Below are positions 21,991 through 23,967 of a stretch of 23,967 nt of DNA, one piece after another; position 1 is the first letter of the stretch; each line of letters begins with the position of its first letter. The notes under the pieces are model-generated. The model did not search any database. It was not told the DNA's origin and saw only the letters and a program-made list of their open reading frames with translations. Source of the stretch: Acetofilamentum sp. (GTDB lineage Bacteria; Bacteroidota; Bacteroidia; Bacteroidales; JAFGUD01); contig DYKL01000014.1 in the NCBI GenBank assembly GCA_020722645.1, positions 1-23,967 of the forward strand, written 5' to 3'. The position numbers were made by a program, and so were the translations under genes.

Positions 21991-22012
21991 ACACTCAAAT
22001 TTAGAAGCATTT

Positions 22013-22108
22013 ATGCCCAAACTCTCAATAATTACCGCAAATTTAAACAATGTCGCCGGCTTGCAGAAAACCATTTAAAGTGTTGTTAATAAAACTTTTA
22101 CAGGTATT
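22013..22108 (+). pseudogene. 5' fragment of a family 2 glycosyltransferase with a nonsense codon
   Basis: From the ATG the frame reads MPKLSIITANLNNVAGLQKT I, then TAA at 22076-22078, then SVVNKTFTG. Family 2 enzymes of O-antigen loci commonly begin LSIIT-x-NLNN-x-x-GL-x-KTIESV-x-NQTF, so the TAA replaces the expected Glu codon and AAA replaces Gln. The rest of the enzyme is missing. This is a dead 5' fragment, and the third DUF6922 relic follows it. Confidence 0.7.
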
Positions 22109-22129
22109 TTTAAAAATAAAATCTGTTTT

Positions 22130-22279
22130 ATGAACACAGAATTTGATATAAACAATTTATCAGAACATCTTTTTTGGGGTTTAGACAAAAACAGTTTAGA
22201 TTTTCAGAAGAACAAAACAATACTTATCGAGTGCGTTTTTACGCGAGGCAATTTGTCTGATTTTCAGATTGCACAATAG
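22130..22279 (+). pseudogene. Truncated third DUF6922-like gene
   Basis: 49 codons from ATG to TAG, including NLSEHLFWGLDKNSLDFQKN. This parallels SEHLFWDVDKTKLDIEKHQK of the protein starting at 9644 almost residue by residue, then degrades after ECVFTRGNLSDFQIAQ. Reading through the TAG gives KRLDKKLLRMNF before another TAG. No AbiEii gene follows, so this is the broken front of a third DUF6922-AbiEii unit. It is too short to be a functional copy. Confidence 0.7.
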
Positions 22280-22334
22280 AAACGATTAGATAAGAAATTG
22301 TTAAGGATGAATTTTTAGCTAGTAAACAATCATT

Positions 22335-22389
22335 AAAATGAAAAAATATTTCAATATAGCCGGTCCATGTAATGCAGTAAAACATTATA
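22335..22389. repeat. First copy of a 55-bp exact repeat (start of the AAA gene)
   Basis: Bases 22335-22389, from AAA just before the ATG through codon 17, recur exactly at 23913-23967, where the window ends. Third codon positions are unchanged, which indicates a very recent duplication or a single sequence read twice. Upstream of the ATG the copies differ after the A run. Confidence 0.85.
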
Positions 22390-23891
22390 TGGTACCTGTT
22401 TTGCATCGCAATAACGAATTGATTAAATTAGTAGAACAGGAACATTATTTTGTAATTCACGCCGCAAGACAATCGGGTAAAACAACCTTAATCAAAGCAT
22501 TGGTAAACCAATTAAATGCCGAAGGAAATTATTATGCCCTGTATTGTTCATTAGAATCGGTGCAAGTTTTTTCCGATGCCAACGAAGGAATACCCGAAAT
22601 TTTAGGAAATATCAAAAAATCTGTTTTATTTTCTAAATTACCGCACAAAGAACGTTTTGCAAAAGAAATGCAAGACGCCACGCTTTCAACTTTAATTTAC
22701 ACAGCCTTATCTAAATATTGTGATATTCTCGATAAGCCGTTTGTAATCTTTTTTGATGAAGTCGATGGTTTAAGTGATGATACACTAATCACGTTTTTGC
22801 GACAGTTGCGCGATGGTTTTATAACCCGGCCCGAAGTTCCGTTCGTTCACAGCATTGCCTTAGTCGGAATGCGAAACATACGCGATTACAAAGCAAAAGT
22901 CAGAGACGGAAAAGCAACACTCGGTTCTACAAGTCCGTTTAATATTATTACAAAAGCATTGACCATAAAAAATTTTTCTTTAAACGACATCAAAGATTTA
23001 TATGCACAGCATACTGTTGCTACCGGACAAATATTTACGGAAGATGCAATACAAAAAATATATGAACAAACAGACGGACAACCTTGGTTGGTAAATGCAA
23101 TAGCAAGAGAAATCGTAACTGAAATTCTTGAAAACGATTACACCAAACAAATTACGATTGATTTGGTAGAACAAGCAATTCAAAATATTATTTTAAGACG
23201 TGACACTCACATAGATAGTTTATTAGACAAACTAAAAGACCCAAGAGTGCAAAAAATTATTGAGTCAATAATTTTGGGTAAATCAAACGAAATAAATATC
23301 TTAGATGACGATGCTCAATATTGTTTCGATTTAGGCTTAATAAAAAGCGATGATAAAGAGATAATTCCCGCAAACAAAATATATAACGAAGTTATTATTC
23401 GAATTTTATCATATAACACACAATTTCATTTACATACGCAAGTTAAAAACATTTGGATTGATGCCGACGGGAAAATAGACATGAACGGTTTACTCAAAGG
23501 TTTTCAACAATTTTGGCGAGAAAACTCAGAAATTTGGATAGAAAAATATGATTTTAAAGAAGCAGCGCCACATTTAATTTTGCAAGCATTTTTGCAACGG
23601 ATAATTAACGGAGGCGGCTCAATATTAAGAGAATACGCCGCAGGACGTGAACGAATGGATATTTGCGTTATTTATCAAAACTATAAATACCCGATAGAAT
23701 TAAAAATAAAATACAACGAATCGACTGTAAATAAAGGCATTGAACAATTAAGCAGTTATTTAGACAAACTCGGCGAAACAACCGGTTGGCTCGTTTTATT
23801 TGACAGAACCCCCGAAAAAACTTGGGACGAAAAAATAAGCTGGACAACACAAACGATAGAAAATAAAACAATTCATATAGTTGGTTGTTAA
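22338..23891 (+). CDS. AAA ATPase with C-terminal PD-(D/E)xK nuclease-like domain
   Basis: 517 residues. An N-terminal STAND/AAA-like ATPase has Walker A ARQSGKTT (43-50) and Walker B FVIFFDEVDG (135-144, D140/E141). Next comes a sensor-like ALVGMRNIRDYK, then a winged-helix-type middle region (SLNDIKDLYAQHT, QPWLVNAIAREI). The C-terminus carries a PD-(D/E)xK pattern: GGGSILREYAAGRERMDIC (425-443) with D441, followed by YPIELKI with E454-x-K456. This architecture (AAA domain plus DUF1703-like nuclease) is abundant and multicopy in Bacteroidota. Its role is unknown, and defence or mobile-element control is often suspected. No promoter box is evident upstream. A second copy begins 24 bases after its stop. 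Confidence 0.85.
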   Translation: MKKYFNIAGPCNAVKHYMVPVLHRNNELIKLVEQEHYFVIHAARQSGKTTLIKALVNQLNAEGNYYALYCSLESVQVFSDANEGIPEILGNIKKSVLFSKLPHKERFAKEMQDATLSTLIYTALSKYCDILDKPFVIFFDEVDGLSDDTLITFLRQLRDGFITRPEVPFVHSIALVGMRNIRDYKAKVRDGKATLGSTSPFNIITKALTIKNFSLNDIKDLYAQHTVATGQIFTEDAIQKIYEQTDGQPWLVNAIAREIVTEILENDYTKQITIDLVEQAIQNIILRRDTHIDSLLDKLKDPRVQKIIESIILGKSNEINILDDDAQYCFDLGLIKSDDKEIIPANKIYNEVIIRILSYNTQFHLHTQVKNIWIDADGKIDMNGLLKGFQQFWRENSEIWIEKYDFKEAAPHLILQAFLQRIINGGGSILREYAAGRERMDICVIYQNYKYPIELKIKYNESTVNKGIEQLSSYLDKLGETTGWLVLFDRTPEKTWDEKISWTTQTIENKTIHIVGC

Positions 23892-23915
23892 TAAATCAAA
23901 AAAACAATAATCAAA

Positions 23916-23967
23916 ATGAAAAAATATTTCAATATAGCCGGTCCATGTAATGCAGTAAAACATTATA
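23916..23967 (+). CDS. Second copy of the AAA ATPase gene (partial, cut by the window edge)
   Basis: The first 17 codons (MKKYFNIAGPCNAVKHY and one base) are identical in nucleotide sequence to those of the gene at 22338. It starts 24 bases after the stop of that gene, in the same orientation, so a head-to-tail pair is likely. Only the N-terminus ahead of the Walker A motif is in view. Confidence 0.75.
   Translation, partial: MKKYFNIAGPCNAVKHY

Overview
The window is a low-GC, gene-dense stretch from a member of the Bacteroidota. The evidence is -7 promoter boxes of the TAnnTTTG type upstream of several genes, the near absence of Shine-Dalgarno sequences, a UpxY-type NusG paralogue, and families typical of that phylum (DUF6922/AbiEii pairs, AAA-PD-(D/E)xK proteins). 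Apart from one small gene near the left end, all genes lie on the + strand. No tRNA, rRNA, CRISPR array or transposase gene was seen.

Layout. 1-1128: the end of an unidentified gene, a terminator, a convergent AtpI-like membrane protein, and a 640-base AT-rich region that holds the lepA promoter and a potentially structured lepA leader. 1129-7020: lepA, then the first half of an O-antigen/cell-surface polysaccharide locus (Wzm-type ABC permease, FdtB/QdtB-like aminotransferase, a long coiled-coil protein, GalE). 7082-11611: an accessory block with a Uma2-family nuclease, an LhgO-like FAD oxidoreductase coupled to a UpxY antiterminator, a DUF6922-AbiEii pair, a palindrome-rich intergenic region and a VapBC-like antitoxin/PIN pair. 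11722-13718: the Wzt-type ABC ATPase, about 8 kb from its presumed permease partner, and a SAM-methyltransferase-like protein. 13760-15216: an AlbA_2/GHKL-ATPase/winged-helix gene split by a -1 frameshift exactly at an A AAA AAG heptamer and flanked by an imperfect 26-bp direct repeat. 15262-19752: polysaccharide genes again (GT2, cupin, perosamine-synthase-like aminotransferase, methyltransferase, GT4), packed with short overlaps. 19753-22337: a graveyard and accessory island. It holds the 3' ends of two glycosyltransferase genes, a second DUF6922-AbiEii pair, an MNT/HEPN pair, a 5' glycosyltransferase fragment with a nonsense codon, and a broken third DUF6922 gene. 22338-23967: an AAA ATPase/PD-(D/E)xK protein and the first 52 bases of a second copy, identical in sequence, cut by the window edge.

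Working together. The ABC pair would export a lipid-linked glycan. The two aminotransferases, GalE, the cupin and the methyltransferases would supply and decorate sugars, the glycosyltransferases would assemble them, and UpxY would promote transcription through the long operon. The toxin-antitoxin-like and defence-like modules sit in the gaps of this locus, in places beside glycosyltransferase debris, so the glycan locus looks like a landing site for accessory modules. The most notable points are the repeated DUF6922-AbiEii unit (two intact, one broken), the frameshifted AlbA gene with its slippery heptamer and flanking repeats, and the hidden glycosyltransferase remnants. I did not find a system that I can call entirely new.
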